Positions 16,081 to 25,258 of a DNA stretch of 64,000 nucleotides are shown here, in pieces (the stretch's first letter is position 1; every line of letters begins with the position of its first letter). Source of the stretch: Salidesulfovibrio onnuriiensis (lineage in GTDB: Bacteria; Desulfobacterota; Desulfovibrionia; Desulfovibrionales; Desulfovibrionaceae); assembly GCF_008001235.1 (NCBI RefSeq), contig NZ_CP040751.1, forward strand, positions 1,657,001 to 1,721,000. Reading direction: 5' to 3'. The translations under genes were made by a program, and so were the position numbers. Below the pieces are notes generated by a model. That model was not told where the DNA came from, did no database searches, and saw nothing but the letters and a program-made list of their open reading frames with translations.

Positions 16081-16838
16081 TCCAATGTTCTCGTTGGCAG
16101 TTCGTTTTCTCCCTTCGAGTATCACATGTATTCCCGTCCGCAGTCATTCCTCTTTCGTTTATGGGGTTCATACCTCATAAACTTGCAGTTGCACTTCAGC
16201 GTGTTTTTTGCCGCTTCAATTTTGCCCGAAGGCTTCGCCCTGGCGACTGGGTGTCTTTTTGTGAGGAATAATTTGGTGATAGAACAAATTGTTCGTTTTA
16301 TTGAAAGCCAGTAGGGCTTTCTCCTTTTGGGGAGAAAATTGCCGTTATTGACGAAATATTGGGTCCAACAAGTCGTTATTTATAGAGTCTTGTGAAGAAT
16401 TTCACAGCGCACTGCATATTCTGTGTAATTTTTGGCAAGTCTGCATTTGTGCAAGTGCACTTGTGTGGGTTTTGAAGCGCTATAGCTCAGCGTATTTTTT
16501 AATGCCTATATCCCGGAACGCTGCTGGGGCGTTTGGTAGTCAGAACTTTCATCATTTTATCGATTTGAGAGGAATAATTTATAAAAGGTCGCGATAAAAC
16601 ATTATCAACAGTCTTGTGTGAAAAAAAAATCACATTTGCTCATAATTGCTCATCAACCTAAATTTTTAAATTTCAATCGAGCGTTTGAAATCAAACATAA
16701 GTTTCCAACGTAGTTTTAAACAGTTTAACCATCTGTTATATAAGTAATTAGGCATCTTCTTGTAATTGCTGTTCGGGGTGCTATATCCCTCCCTCAAATT
16801 TTAGTGCCCGAATCAATTTCAACAAGAAGGAATGGGTT
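16081..16838 (+). other. AT-rich control region upstream of the giant adhesin
   Basis: About 760 bp without a credible gene and much richer in A+T than the flanks. It holds several dyads: GAACAA-A-TTGTTC (16282-16294), GAAAGCC/GGCTTTC (16303-16321), and GTTTGA-AA-TCAAAC (16683-16696). A weak sigma-70-like promoter TTTTAA-N17-TATATA lies at 16714-16742. This is what a heavily regulated surface-adhesin promoter looks like; the factors are unknown. Confidence 0.5.
16683..16696. promoter_or_regulatory. 14-bp palindrome, operator candidate for the adhesin
   Basis: GTTTGA-AA-TCAAAC is a perfect dyad about 20 bp upstream of the promoter-like elements at 16714-16742 and ~145 bp upstream of the adhesin start. 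Confidence 0.35.
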
Positions 16839-19800
16839 GTGTCTAATAACGGTGATAAAACGATTAAAGTCCCGGTTACGTTGCCCTCCCAAGGGGAAAC
16901 CGTTCAATATACCGTAACGCCAAACGCGCTTTTCTCGTTTGGATTCGATACCGATAACGCCGTTTTTTCCAGCAAAGGAAATGATCTCATCATCGGAATA
17001 GATGGGCAGGGCGTCATCGTCTTTGTCGATTATTATACACAGGTTCAAAGTGAAGCCGCCCCAGCCTTCGAGTTGGTTTCCGGGGAAACCATTTCGGGCG
17101 ATGCATATCTTTTCGCTTTTGAAAAGCGGGAAGACAAAACCGAAGACATGGAAACCGAAGCAGGGAACAGCGCGGGAGGCAGTGGCGCTGGCGAGTATCG
17201 GGATGATCCGGGCTCTCTGTATGACGGGCTCGACCATCTTGGTGCACAATCCGATCCTTTGTCTGGAATCGGCGGGAAGGGATTTCCGGACGATGACAGC
17301 TCGATCGGTGACGATCTGCTGAACCTCGATGATGTCAATTCGCCTCCGGTTGCGCAGCCCGCCACCAACGCGGTGCTGGAGGACCATTCCATCTCCGGCA
17401 ACGTGGTGGCCACGGACGCCGAGACCGCCGCTGCCGACCTGGTCTATGCGCTGACCGGCGCGGCACCCACCGGCCTGACCTTCAACGCGGACGGCTCGTA
17501 CACCTTCGACGCCTCTGACTACGACTACCTGACCGAGGGGCAGACCGAGGACGTCACCGTCACCTATCAGGTCACGGACGAGGCCGGCGCGACCGACACC
17601 AATACGCTGACCATCACGATCACCGGCACCAACGACGGCCCGGTGGCGCAGCCCGCCACCAACGCGGTGCTGGAGGACCATTTCATCTCCGGAAACGTGG
17701 TGGCGACCGACGCCGAAACCGCCGCTGCCGACCTGGTCTACGCGCTCACGGGTACCGCTCCCACCGGCCTGACCTTCAACGCGGACGGCTCGTACACGTT
17801 CGACGCCTCTGACTACGACTACCTGACCGAGGGGCAGACCGAGGACGTGACCGTCACCTATCAGGTAACGGACGAGGCCGGTGCCACGGACACCAATACG
17901 CTGACCATCACGGTGACCGGCACCAACGACGGCCCGGTGGCGCAGCCCGGCACCAACGCGGTGCTGGAGGACCATTCCATTTCCGGCAACGTGGTGGCCA
18001 CGGACGCCGAGACCGCCGCTGCCGACCTGGTCTATGCGCTGACCGGCGCTGCCCCCACCGGCCTGACCTTCAACGCGGACGGCTCGTACACGTTCGACGC
18101 CTCTGACTACGACTACCTGACCGAGGGGCAGACCGAGGACGTGACCGTCACCTATCAGGTAACGGACGAGGCCGGTGCCACGGACACCAATACGCTGACC
18201 ATCACGGTGACCGGCACCAACGACGGCCCTGTGGCGCAGCCGGCCACCAACGCGGTGCTGGAGGACCATTCCATCTCCGGCAACGTGGTGGCCACGGACG
18301 CCGAGACCGCGGCTGCCGACCTGGTCTATGCGCTCACGGGCGCTGCCCCCACGGGCCTGACCTTCAACGCGGACGGCTCGTACACCTTCGACGCCTCTGA
18401 CTACGACTACCTGACCGAGGGCCAGACCGAGGACGTGACCGTCACCTATCAGGTAACGGACGAGGCCGGTGCCACGGACACCAATACGCTGACCATCACG
18501 GTGACCGGCACCAACGACGGCCCTGTGGCGCAGCCGGCCACCAACGCGGTGCTGGAGGACCATTCCATCTCCGGCAACGTGGTGGCGACCGACGCCGAGA
18601 CCGCCGCCGCCGACCTGGTTTACGCTCTCACCGGTGCTGCCCCGACCGGCCTGACCTTCAACGCGGACGGCTCGTACACGTTCGACGCCTCTGACTACGA
18701 CTACCTGACCGAGGGGCAGACCGAGGACGTCACCGTCACCTATCAGGTCACGGACGAAGCCGGCGCCACGGACACCAATACGCTGACCATCACGATCACC
18801 GGCACCAACGACGGCCCGGTGGCGCAGCCAGCCACCAACGCGGTGCTGGAAGACCATTCCATCTCCGGCAACGTGGTGGCCACGGACGCCGAAACCGCCG
18901 CTGCCGACCTGGTCTACGCGCTCACGGGTACCGCCCCCACCGGCCTGACCTTTAATGCGGACGGCTCGTACACGTTCGACGCCTCTGACTACGACTACCT
19001 GACCGAGGGGCAGACCGAGGACGTGACCGTCACCTATCAGGTCACGGACGAGGACGGCGCGACCGACACCAATACGCTGACCATCACGGTGACCGGCACC
19101 AACGACGGCCCGGTCGCCCAGCCCGCCACCAACGCGGTGCTGGAGGACCATTCCATTTCCGGCAACGTGGTGGCCACGGACGCCGAGACCGCCGCCGCCG
19201 ACCTGGTCTATGCGCTCACGGGCGCGGCTCCCACGGGCCTGACCTTCAACGCGGACGGCTCGTACACCTTCGACGCCTCTGACTACGACTACCTGACCGA
19301 GGGGCAGACCGAGGACGTGACCGTCACCTACCAGGTCACGGACGAGGACGGCGCCACGGACACCAACACCCTGACCATTACGGTGACCGGCACCAACGAC
19401 GGCCCTGTCGCCCAGCCGGCCACCAACGCGGTGCTGGAAGACCATTCCATCTCCGGCAACGTGGTGGCCACGGACGCCGAGACCGCAGCCGCCGACCTGG
19501 TTTATGCGCTCACGGGCGCGGCACCCACCGGCCTGACCTTCAACGCGGACGGCTCGTACACGTTCGACGCCTCTGACTACGACTACCTGACCGAGGGCCA
19601 GACCGAGGACGTGACCGTCACCTATCAGGTCACGGACGAGGACGGTGCCACCGACACCAACACGCTGACCATCACGGTGACCGGCACCAACGACGGCCCG
19701 GTGGCCCAGCCTGCCACCAACGCGGTGCTGGAAGACCATTCCATCTCCGGCAACGTGGTGGCCACGGACGCCGAAACCGCAGCCGCCGACCTGGTCTATG

Positions 19801-22800
19801 CGCTCACGGGCGCGGCACCCACCGGCCTGACCTTTAATGCGGACGGCTCGTACACGTTCGACGCCTCGGATTACGACTACCTGATCGAGGGCCAGACCGA
19901 GGACGTCACCGTCACCTATCAGGTCACGGATGAGGATGGGGCCACGGACACCAATACGCTGACCATCACGGTGACCGGCACCAACGACGGCCCGGTGGCG
20001 CAGCCGGCCACCAACGCGGTGCTGGAAGACCATTCCATTTCCGGCAACGTGGTGGCGACCGACGCCGAGACCGCCGCCGCCGATCTGGTCTATGCGCTCA
20101 CCGGCGCGGCACCCACCGGCCTGACCTTTAATGCGGACGGCTCGTACACCTTCGACGCCTCTGACTACGACTACCTGACCGAGGGCCAGACCGAGGACGT
20201 GACCGTCACCTATCAGGTCACGGACGAGGCCGGCGCCACGGACACCAACACGCTGACCATCACGGTGACCGGCACCAACGACGGCCCTGTGGCGCAGCCG
20301 GCCACCAACGCGGTGCTGGAGGACCATTCCATCTCCGGCAACGTGGTGGCCACGGACGCCGAGACCGCCGCTGCCGACCTGGTCTATGCGCTCACGGGTA
20401 CCGCTCCCACGGGCCTGATCTTCAACGCGGACGGCTCGTACACCTTCGACGCCTCTGACTATGACTACCTGACCGAGGGGCAGACCGAGGACGTGACCGT
20501 CACCTATCAGGTCACGGACGAGGAAGGGGCGACCGACACCAACACGCTGACCATCACGGTCACCGGCACCAACGACGGCCCGGTGGCGCAGCCGGCCACC
20601 AACGCGGTGCTGGAAGACCATTCCATTTCCGGCAACGTGGTGGCGACCGACGCCGAGACCGCCGCTGCCGACCTGGTCTATGCGCTCACGGGCGCTGCCC
20701 CCACCGGCCTGACCTTCAACGCGGACGGCTCGTACACGTTCGACGCCTCTGACTACGACTACCTGACCGAGGGGCAGACCGAGGACGTCACCGTCACCTA
20801 CCAGGTCACGGACGAGGACGGCGCCACCGACACCAACACCCTGACCATTACGGTGACCGGCACCAACGACGGCCCTGTCGCCCAGCCGGCCACCAACGCG
20901 GTGCTGGAAGACCATTCCATTTCCGGCAATGTGGTGGCCACGGACGCCGAGACCGCCGCTGCCGACCTGGTCTATGCGCTGACCGGCGCGGCACCCACCG
21001 GCCTGACCTTCAACGCGGACGGCTCGTACACCTTCGACGCCTCTGACTACGACTACCTGACCGAGGGCCAGACCGAGGACGTGACCGTCACCTATCAGGT
21101 CACGGACGAGGACGGTGCCACCGACACCAACACGCTGACCATCACGGTGACCGGCACCAACGACGGCCCGGTGGCCCAGCCTGCCACCAACGCGGTGCTG
21201 GAAGACCATTCCATCTCCGGCAACGTGGTGGCGACCGACGCCGAGACCGCCGCCGCCGACCTGGTTTACGCTCTCACCGGTGCTGCCCCGACCGGCCTGA
21301 CCTTCAACGCGGACGGCTCGTACACGTTCGACGCCTCTGACTACGACTACCTGACCGGGGGCCAGACCGAGGACGTGACCGTCACCTATCAGGTCACGGA
21401 CGAGGACGGGGCGACCGACACCAATACGCTGACCATCACGGTGACCGGCACCAACGACGGCCCGGTGGCGCAGCCAGCCACCAACGCGGTGCTGGAGGAC
21501 CATTTCATCTCCGGCAACGTGGTGGCCACGGACGCCGAAACCGCCGCCGCCGACCTGGTCTACGCGCTCACGGGTACCGCTCCCACCGGCCTGACCTTCA
21601 ACGCGGACGGCTCGTACACCTTCGACGCCTCTGACTACGACTACCTGACCGAGGGCCAGACCGAGGACGTGACCGTCACCTATCAGGTCACGGACGAAGC
21701 CGGCACCACGGACACCAACACGCTGACCATCACGGTGACGGGCACCAACGACGGCCCGGTGGCCGTCGACGATGCCAATACCATCAGTGAGGACGCCACC
21801 GACCCGGCCACCGGCAATGTGCTTGCCAACGACACCGATGCCGATGCCGTGAACCTGACCGTGACGGATGTTGACGGCACCGAGGTGCAGGGCAGCGCCC
21901 AGATTCAGGGAGACCATGGAACCCTGACCATCCATGCGGACGGCTCCTATTCGTACGATGTGGACAGCGACAGCGACGCGGTGCAGCAACTCGACGACAA
22001 TGAATTCCTGTCCGACTCCTTCTCCTACACCGTTTCGGACGGCCAGGGCGGCACGGATACCGCTTCCTTGGAAATCACCATCGAAGGCCATGACGATACC
22101 CGTGTCATCATCGGTGAAAACGGCGATGACATCGATCCCATCTCAGGAGGCTCCGCCGACGACATCCTGTCTGGCGATTTCGGCGGCTCCGAGGCCGGAA
22201 CCAATACCACGCCCCTGGACTATAACTACGTGGTCATGATGGACACCTCGGGATCCATGAATGATTATGGCCGGTTGAGCGATCTCAAGAGCGCCATGAT
22301 CAGTATGATCGATTCGCTGCAGAACGAGGTGAACGCCAAGGGCAACACCGTGACCCTCCGGCTCATGACCTTCGACAACAATGTGGACGGACAGCAGACG
22401 TTCACCCTGACCCAGGGCGGCAGCAACTGGGCCGCCAAGGTTTTCATCAACAACATGTCCGCCGGTGGCGGCACGAACTATGAAGACGCCCTTCTCGACG
22501 CCAAGACGTGGATCATGAATTCGGCCCCGGACGCGGACAAGACGCATGCCTTGTTCATCTCCGACGGCAAGCCCACGTTCTACAACCAGGGCGAATCCAA
22601 TACCGTGGCCGGGCCTGGCTACAAGGTGGACAACAGCACCCTGGAAAACCTCTTCGGCAAGAAAAATACCGGGTGGTGGTCGGAAAGGGATTCCGTGAAC
22701 GACGTCCAGGAACTGCACGATGTGGTGGACAGCATGCGCACCGTGGCCATCGGCATGAACGAATGGCAGTCCCTGGATAGCGCCCATGTCAACGTGGACG

Positions 22801-23678
22801 GAGTGAGGATCGACACCCAGGGCGAACTCATGGATGCCCTGGACAGCACTGGTGACGCCATCATGCTGCAGAACAGCTCGCAGCTGAACCAGACCCTTTC
22901 CGCCATCGTTGAAGACACCCTGGACCTGGTGGATGCCGGTTCGGACGTGGTGGACGGCAATGCCGGCAGCGACGTGATCTTCGGTGATTCCATGGATACC
23001 AGCGCCCTGGCCCTGGCCCACGGAATCAATCTTCCCGAGGGCTCCGGGTGGGAGGTCTTTGAAAAGCTGGAGTCCGACCACGGCTGGACCCGCGAGGAGA
23101 CCGTCGAATACATCCGGACCCACCACGAGGAACTGGGCGGGGAAGTGCTCGACCTGGACGGCCACGGCAGGGAAGGCGGCCATGACCTGATTCATGGCGG
23201 CGAGGGCAACGACATCATCTACGGGCAGGAAGGCAACGACACCATTTACGGTGACAGCGGGGTGGACCTGCTCAACGGGGGCTCCGGCGACGACGTCCTG
23301 TTCGGAGGGGCCGGAAACGACACCTTCGTGGTGGGTGACGGCGTGGACTCCGTGCATACGGGCGAGGGAGCCGATACGATCTACATAGCCCCTTCCGCCC
23401 TGGGCGAGGGCATGGATTCCGGCGCCCAGTACATGATCGGCGAGGATGTGATCAAACTCCACGAGGATCTCAACCTCCAGCAGATCAACTACAACCAGTC
23501 GACCGACATCGCGGAGCTGATTGCCAGCGACAGCCACGGCAACGAGATCGTGGTCAACCTGCACGGTGTGGAACGCGTTGATCTCAGCGCATTCGAATCC
23601 CACCTCAACGACCCGAACCCTGCGGATGACATCATCCAATACGTCATCGACTCTGGAAGCGGAGGAGGACATCCCTAG
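16839..23678 (+). CDS. Giant VCBS/RTX adhesin with von Willebrand A domain
   Basis: A 2279-residue surface adhesin secreted by a type I system. It starts at GTG 16839 with AAGAAGG eight bases upstream. Order: N-terminal beta-rich domain and acidic linker (1-170); 15 cadherin/VCBS-like repeats of exactly 98 residues (17349-21758); one divergent VCBS repeat (AVDDANTISEDATD); a vWA domain with MIDAS DTSGSMN at residues 1802-1808; about five RTX calcium-binding nonapeptides (GGEGNDIIYGQEGNDTIYG) near 2120-2165; and a C-terminal type I secretion region. The layout matches LapA/BapA-type biofilm adhesins. The repeats are nearly identical at DNA level. A TolC homologue follows; no ABC or membrane-fusion partner is in the window. 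The first ~110 residues lack an obvious di-alanine LapG site. Confidence 0.92.
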   Translation: MSNNGDKTIKVPVTLPSQGETVQYTVTPNALFSFGFDTDNAVFSSKGNDLIIGIDGQGVIVFVDYYTQVQSEAAPAFELVSGETISGDAYLFAFEKREDKTEDMETEAGNSAGGSGAGEYRDDPGSLYDGLDHLGAQSDPLSGIGGKGFPDDDSSIGDDLLNLDDVNSPPVAQPATNAVLEDHSISGNVVATDAETAAADLVYALTGAAPTGLTFNADGSYTFDASDYDYLTEGQTEDVTVTYQVTDEAGATDTNTLTITITGTNDGPVAQPATNAVLEDHFISGNVVATDAETAAADLVYALTGTAPTGLTFNADGSYTFDASDYDYLTEGQTEDVTVTYQVTDEAGATDTNTLTITVTGTNDGPVAQPGTNAVLEDHSISGNVVATDAETAAADLVYALTGAAPTGLTFNADGSYTFDASDYDYLTEGQTEDVTVTYQVTDEAGATDTNTLTITVTGTNDGPVAQPATNAVLEDHSISGNVVATDAETAAADLVYALTGAAPTGLTFNADGSYTFDASDYDYLTEGQTEDVTVTYQVTDEAGATDTNTLTITVTGTNDGPVAQPATNAVLEDHSISGNVVATDAETAAADLVYALTGAAPTGLTFNADGSYTFDASDYDYLTEGQTEDVTVTYQVTDEAGATDTNTLTITITGTNDGPVAQPATNAVLEDHSISGNVVATDAETAAADLVYALTGTAPTGLTFNADGSYTFDASDYDYLTEGQTEDVTVTYQVTDEDGATDTNTLTITVTGTNDGPVAQPATNAVLEDHSISGNVVATDAETAAADLVYALTGAAPTGLTFNADGSYTFDASDYDYLTEGQTEDVTVTYQVTDEDGATDTNTLTITVTGTNDGPVAQPATNAVLEDHSISGNVVATDAETAAADLVYALTGAAPTGLTFNADGSYTFDASDYDYLTEGQTEDVTVTYQVTDEDGATDTNTLTITVTGTNDGPVAQPATNAVLEDHSISGNVVATDAETAAADLVYALTGAAPTGLTFNADGSYTFDASDYDYLIEGQTEDVTVTYQVTDEDGATDTNTLTITVTGTNDGPVAQPATNAVLEDHSISGNVVATDAETAAADLVYALTGAAPTGLTFNADGSYTFDASDYDYLTEGQTEDVTVTYQVTDEAGATDTNTLTITVTGTNDGPVAQPATNAVLEDHSISGNVVATDAETAAADLVYALTGTAPTGLIFNADGSYTFDASDYDYLTEGQTEDVTVTYQVTDEEGATDTNTLTITVTGTNDGPVAQPATNAVLEDHSISGNVVATDAETAAADLVYALTGAAPTGLTFNADGSYTFDASDYDYLTEGQTEDVTVTYQVTDEDGATDTNTLTITVTGTNDGPVAQPATNAVLEDHSISGNVVATDAETAAADLVYALTGAAPTGLTFNADGSYTFDASDYDYLTEGQTEDVTVTYQVTDEDGATDTNTLTITVTGTNDGPVAQPATNAVLEDHSISGNVVATDAETAAADLVYALTGAAPTGLTFNADGSYTFDASDYDYLTGGQTEDVTVTYQVTDEDGATDTNTLTITVTGTNDGPVAQPATNAVLEDHFISGNVVATDAETAAADLVYALTGTAPTGLTFNADGSYTFDASDYDYLTEGQTEDVTVTYQVTDEAGTTDTNTLTITVTGTNDGPVAVDDANTISEDATDPATGNVLANDTDADAVNLTVTDVDGTEVQGSAQIQGDHGTLTIHADGSYSYDVDSDSDAVQQLDDNEFLSDSFSYTVSDGQGGTDTASLEITIEGHDDTRVIIGENGDDIDPISGGSADDILSGDFGGSEAGTNTTPLDYNYVVMMDTSGSMNDYGRLSDLKSAMISMIDSLQNEVNAKGNTVTLRLMTFDNNVDGQQTFTLTQGGSNWAAKVFINNMSAGGGTNYEDALLDAKTWIMNSAPDADKTHALFISDGKPTFYNQGESNTVAGPGYKVDNSTLENLFGKKNTGWWSERDSVNDVQELHDVVDSMRTVAIGMNEWQSLDSAHVNVDGVRIDTQGELMDALDSTGDAIMLQNSSQLNQTLSAIVEDTLDLVDAGSDVVDGNAGSDVIFGDSMDTSALALAHGINLPEGSGWEVFEKLESDHGWTREETVEYIRTHHEELGGEVLDLDGHGREGGHDLIHGGEGNDIIYGQEGNDTIYGDSGVDLLNGGSGDDVLFGGAGNDTFVVGDGVDSVHTGEGADTIYIAPSALGEGMDSGAQYMIGEDVIKLHEDLNLQQINYNQSTDIAELIASDSHGNEIVVNLHGVERVDLSAFESHLNDPNPADDIIQYVIDSGSGGGHP
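17349..21758 (+). repeat. Fifteen tandem 294-bp coding repeats
   Basis: The unit is 294 bp (98 codons) and the array is an exact multiple: 4410 bp. Copies differ by few changes, mostly silent or conservative: AGATD/DGATD/EGATD, TGAAP/TGTAP, DHSIS/DHFIS, single PGTNA, LIEGQ, GLIFN and LTGGQ variants. No copy has lost frame. The array should be prone to recombination and copy-number change. Confidence 0.97.
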
Positions 23679-23802
23679 ATCATCATGAATACGGGAAAAG
23701 AGAAGGTTTCCACTCCGGGATTCCCTCGCTGAACACTACTGTCTGAAAATGGAACCGATGCAATTCAACCGTTGTTACAACTCAATATTGATGGGAACTG
23801 AT

Positions 23803-25116
23803 ATGAAACACCTTATTATCGCCATGCTGATGTCCCTTCTTTGCGCGGGACCGGCCTTCGGGGCCGATTCCGGCTCCACCTCTCTGAAGGAAAGTGCGGC
23901 CATTGCCGTCAAGCAGCACCCCCAGGTCAAGGCGCTTCTGCACAACCGGGATGCCATGTCGCGCAATCTTGCCGCCTCGCTCGGACGCTTTTTCCCGTCC
24001 CTGGATCTTTCCTCCAAATACGGCTTCCAGAATTACAACAGCGCGGGCACCCGCAACAGCGGCACGGAAGACAAGACCAATACGGCCTCGGACAGCACGC
24101 TTTCCATGACGGTGAATGTGTTTGACGGCATGGACCGGTACAACTCCTACAAGGGGGCCGGAGACCGTTTCGAATCCGCCAAGCACCGCTTGGAGGACAA
24201 CATTGAAACAGTGGCTCTGGATGCGGTCCGCGCCCATGTCGATGTCTTGCGCAACCGCAAGCTGAAGCGGATGGCCGAGGAGAATGTGCAGTCGCACAAG
24301 GAAGTCCTGAATGACATCCTCGAACGCGTCAATGTAGGGGCCGGTAACCGTGCGGATGAAATGCAGGCGCGGGGCCGGCTGGCCCGGGCCGAAAGCACGG
24401 TGATTTCCTATACCAGTGCGCTCGAATCCTCCGAGGCCGCCTATGTCCGCGCCACGGGGACGACGCCCCAGAATCTGGAACCCGTTGCCTATACCCCGGC
24501 GCTTCTTCCCGACGACGTGAAAAAGATCGTCGCGGTGGCCCTGGAGAAGAACCCGAAAATCAAGGTCCGAAAGGCGGATTGGAACGCCTCGCAAAGGGAC
24601 AAGAACGTGACTGAATCGGACATGTATCCGGAGGTCGATGTCGTTCTCAGCAGCCGCTACACCAATGATCTGGATGGCGCTGAAACCTATGTGAAGGACA
24701 ACCGCGCCATGCTGCAGTTCTCCTGGAACCTGTTCAACGGCGGTTCGGACTACAATGAGATCAAGTCGGCCGGCTCCCGGGTGCAACAGGCCGAAGCCGA
24801 ACTCATGAATGAAACGGATGATCTCATACGCCAGATCACCTCGGGGTGGGCCGAATACGAGGCCGCCAAGGGACAGGTGGAGAAATACGAAGAGGCGCTG
24901 CAGTACAGCATCCAATCCCGGGATATGTATCTGATCCAGTTCCGGGTCGGGCAGCGTTCCCTCCTTGATGTCCTCGACGCGATCAACGAGGTCTTTTCGA
25001 ACATGAGCCAGCTCGAAACCGCCAAAAGCAACAGGGCCTTCAGCCTCTACAAACTCAAGACGCTTCAAGGCGAACTCATCAGCACCCTGGAAATTGTCGA
25101 TATGCCGAAATCGTAA
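23803..25116 (+). CDS. TolC-family outer membrane efflux protein
   Basis: A 437-residue outer-membrane channel protein, the probable exit duct for the adhesin. A signal peptide spans about residues 1-20 (IIAMLMSLLCAGPAFGA). Two OEP repeats follow, rich in long helices, with typical sequences SLKESAAIAVKQHPQVKA, SMTVNVFDGMDRYNSYKGA and QFSWNLFNGGSDYNEI, and the end VGQRSLLDVLDAINEVFSN. ATG 23803 fits the signal peptide; longer upstream starts do not. It lies 124 bp after the adhesin, as in many type I adhesin loci. Confidence 0.92.
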   Translation: MKHLIIAMLMSLLCAGPAFGADSGSTSLKESAAIAVKQHPQVKALLHNRDAMSRNLAASLGRFFPSLDLSSKYGFQNYNSAGTRNSGTEDKTNTASDSTLSMTVNVFDGMDRYNSYKGAGDRFESAKHRLEDNIETVALDAVRAHVDVLRNRKLKRMAEENVQSHKEVLNDILERVNVGAGNRADEMQARGRLARAESTVISYTSALESSEAAYVRATGTTPQNLEPVAYTPALLPDDVKKIVAVALEKNPKIKVRKADWNASQRDKNVTESDMYPEVDVVLSSRYTNDLDGAETYVKDNRAMLQFSWNLFNGGSDYNEIKSAGSRVQQAEAELMNETDDLIRQITSGWAEYEAAKGQVEKYEEALQYSIQSRDMYLIQFRVGQRSLLDVLDAINEVFSNMSQLETAKSNRAFSLYKLKTLQGELISTLEIVDMPKS

Positions 25117-25132
25117 ACGAAATTCAAACCAA

Positions 25133-25167
25133 GGCTGCCGGGATACTTCCTGCATTTCCCGGCAGCC
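25133..25167 (+). terminator. Hairpin after the TolC-like gene
   Basis: GGCTGCCGGGA and TCCCGGCAGCC form a perfect 11-bp stem. The T run is poor, so termination may be incomplete and leave some read-through into the next gene. Confidence 0.5.
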
Positions 25168-25258
25168 GTCATTGCTGTAACAAATAACTTCATTCCGCTT
25201 TCCGCCAAGAATCACCCATGCACTTATCCGAAGTTGCAGTTACAATGAGGTTATTCCC

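Noticed and set aside
15984..16314. Two short open frames after the flavodoxin-reductase operon
   Set aside because: They run through a clear terminator and the AT-rich control region, with no ribosome site or family resemblance.
16430..16455. TGGCAAGTCTGC as a sigma-54 promoter for the adhesin
   Set aside because: The GC falls at the wrong distance from GG, so it does not fit the -24/-12 rule.
17349..21758. Regular repeats that could suggest a CRISPR array
   Set aside because: Units are 294 bp, in frame, and encode VCBS-like domains. There are no short repeats with unique spacers and no cas genes.
16794..22091. A 1765-codon open frame antisense to the adhesin
   Set aside because: It is a by-product of 15 near-identical 98-codon repeats in GC-rich DNA: one stop-free unit gives a stop-free array. 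Its protein is low-complexity Val/Gly/Arg/His and has no start signal or family match.
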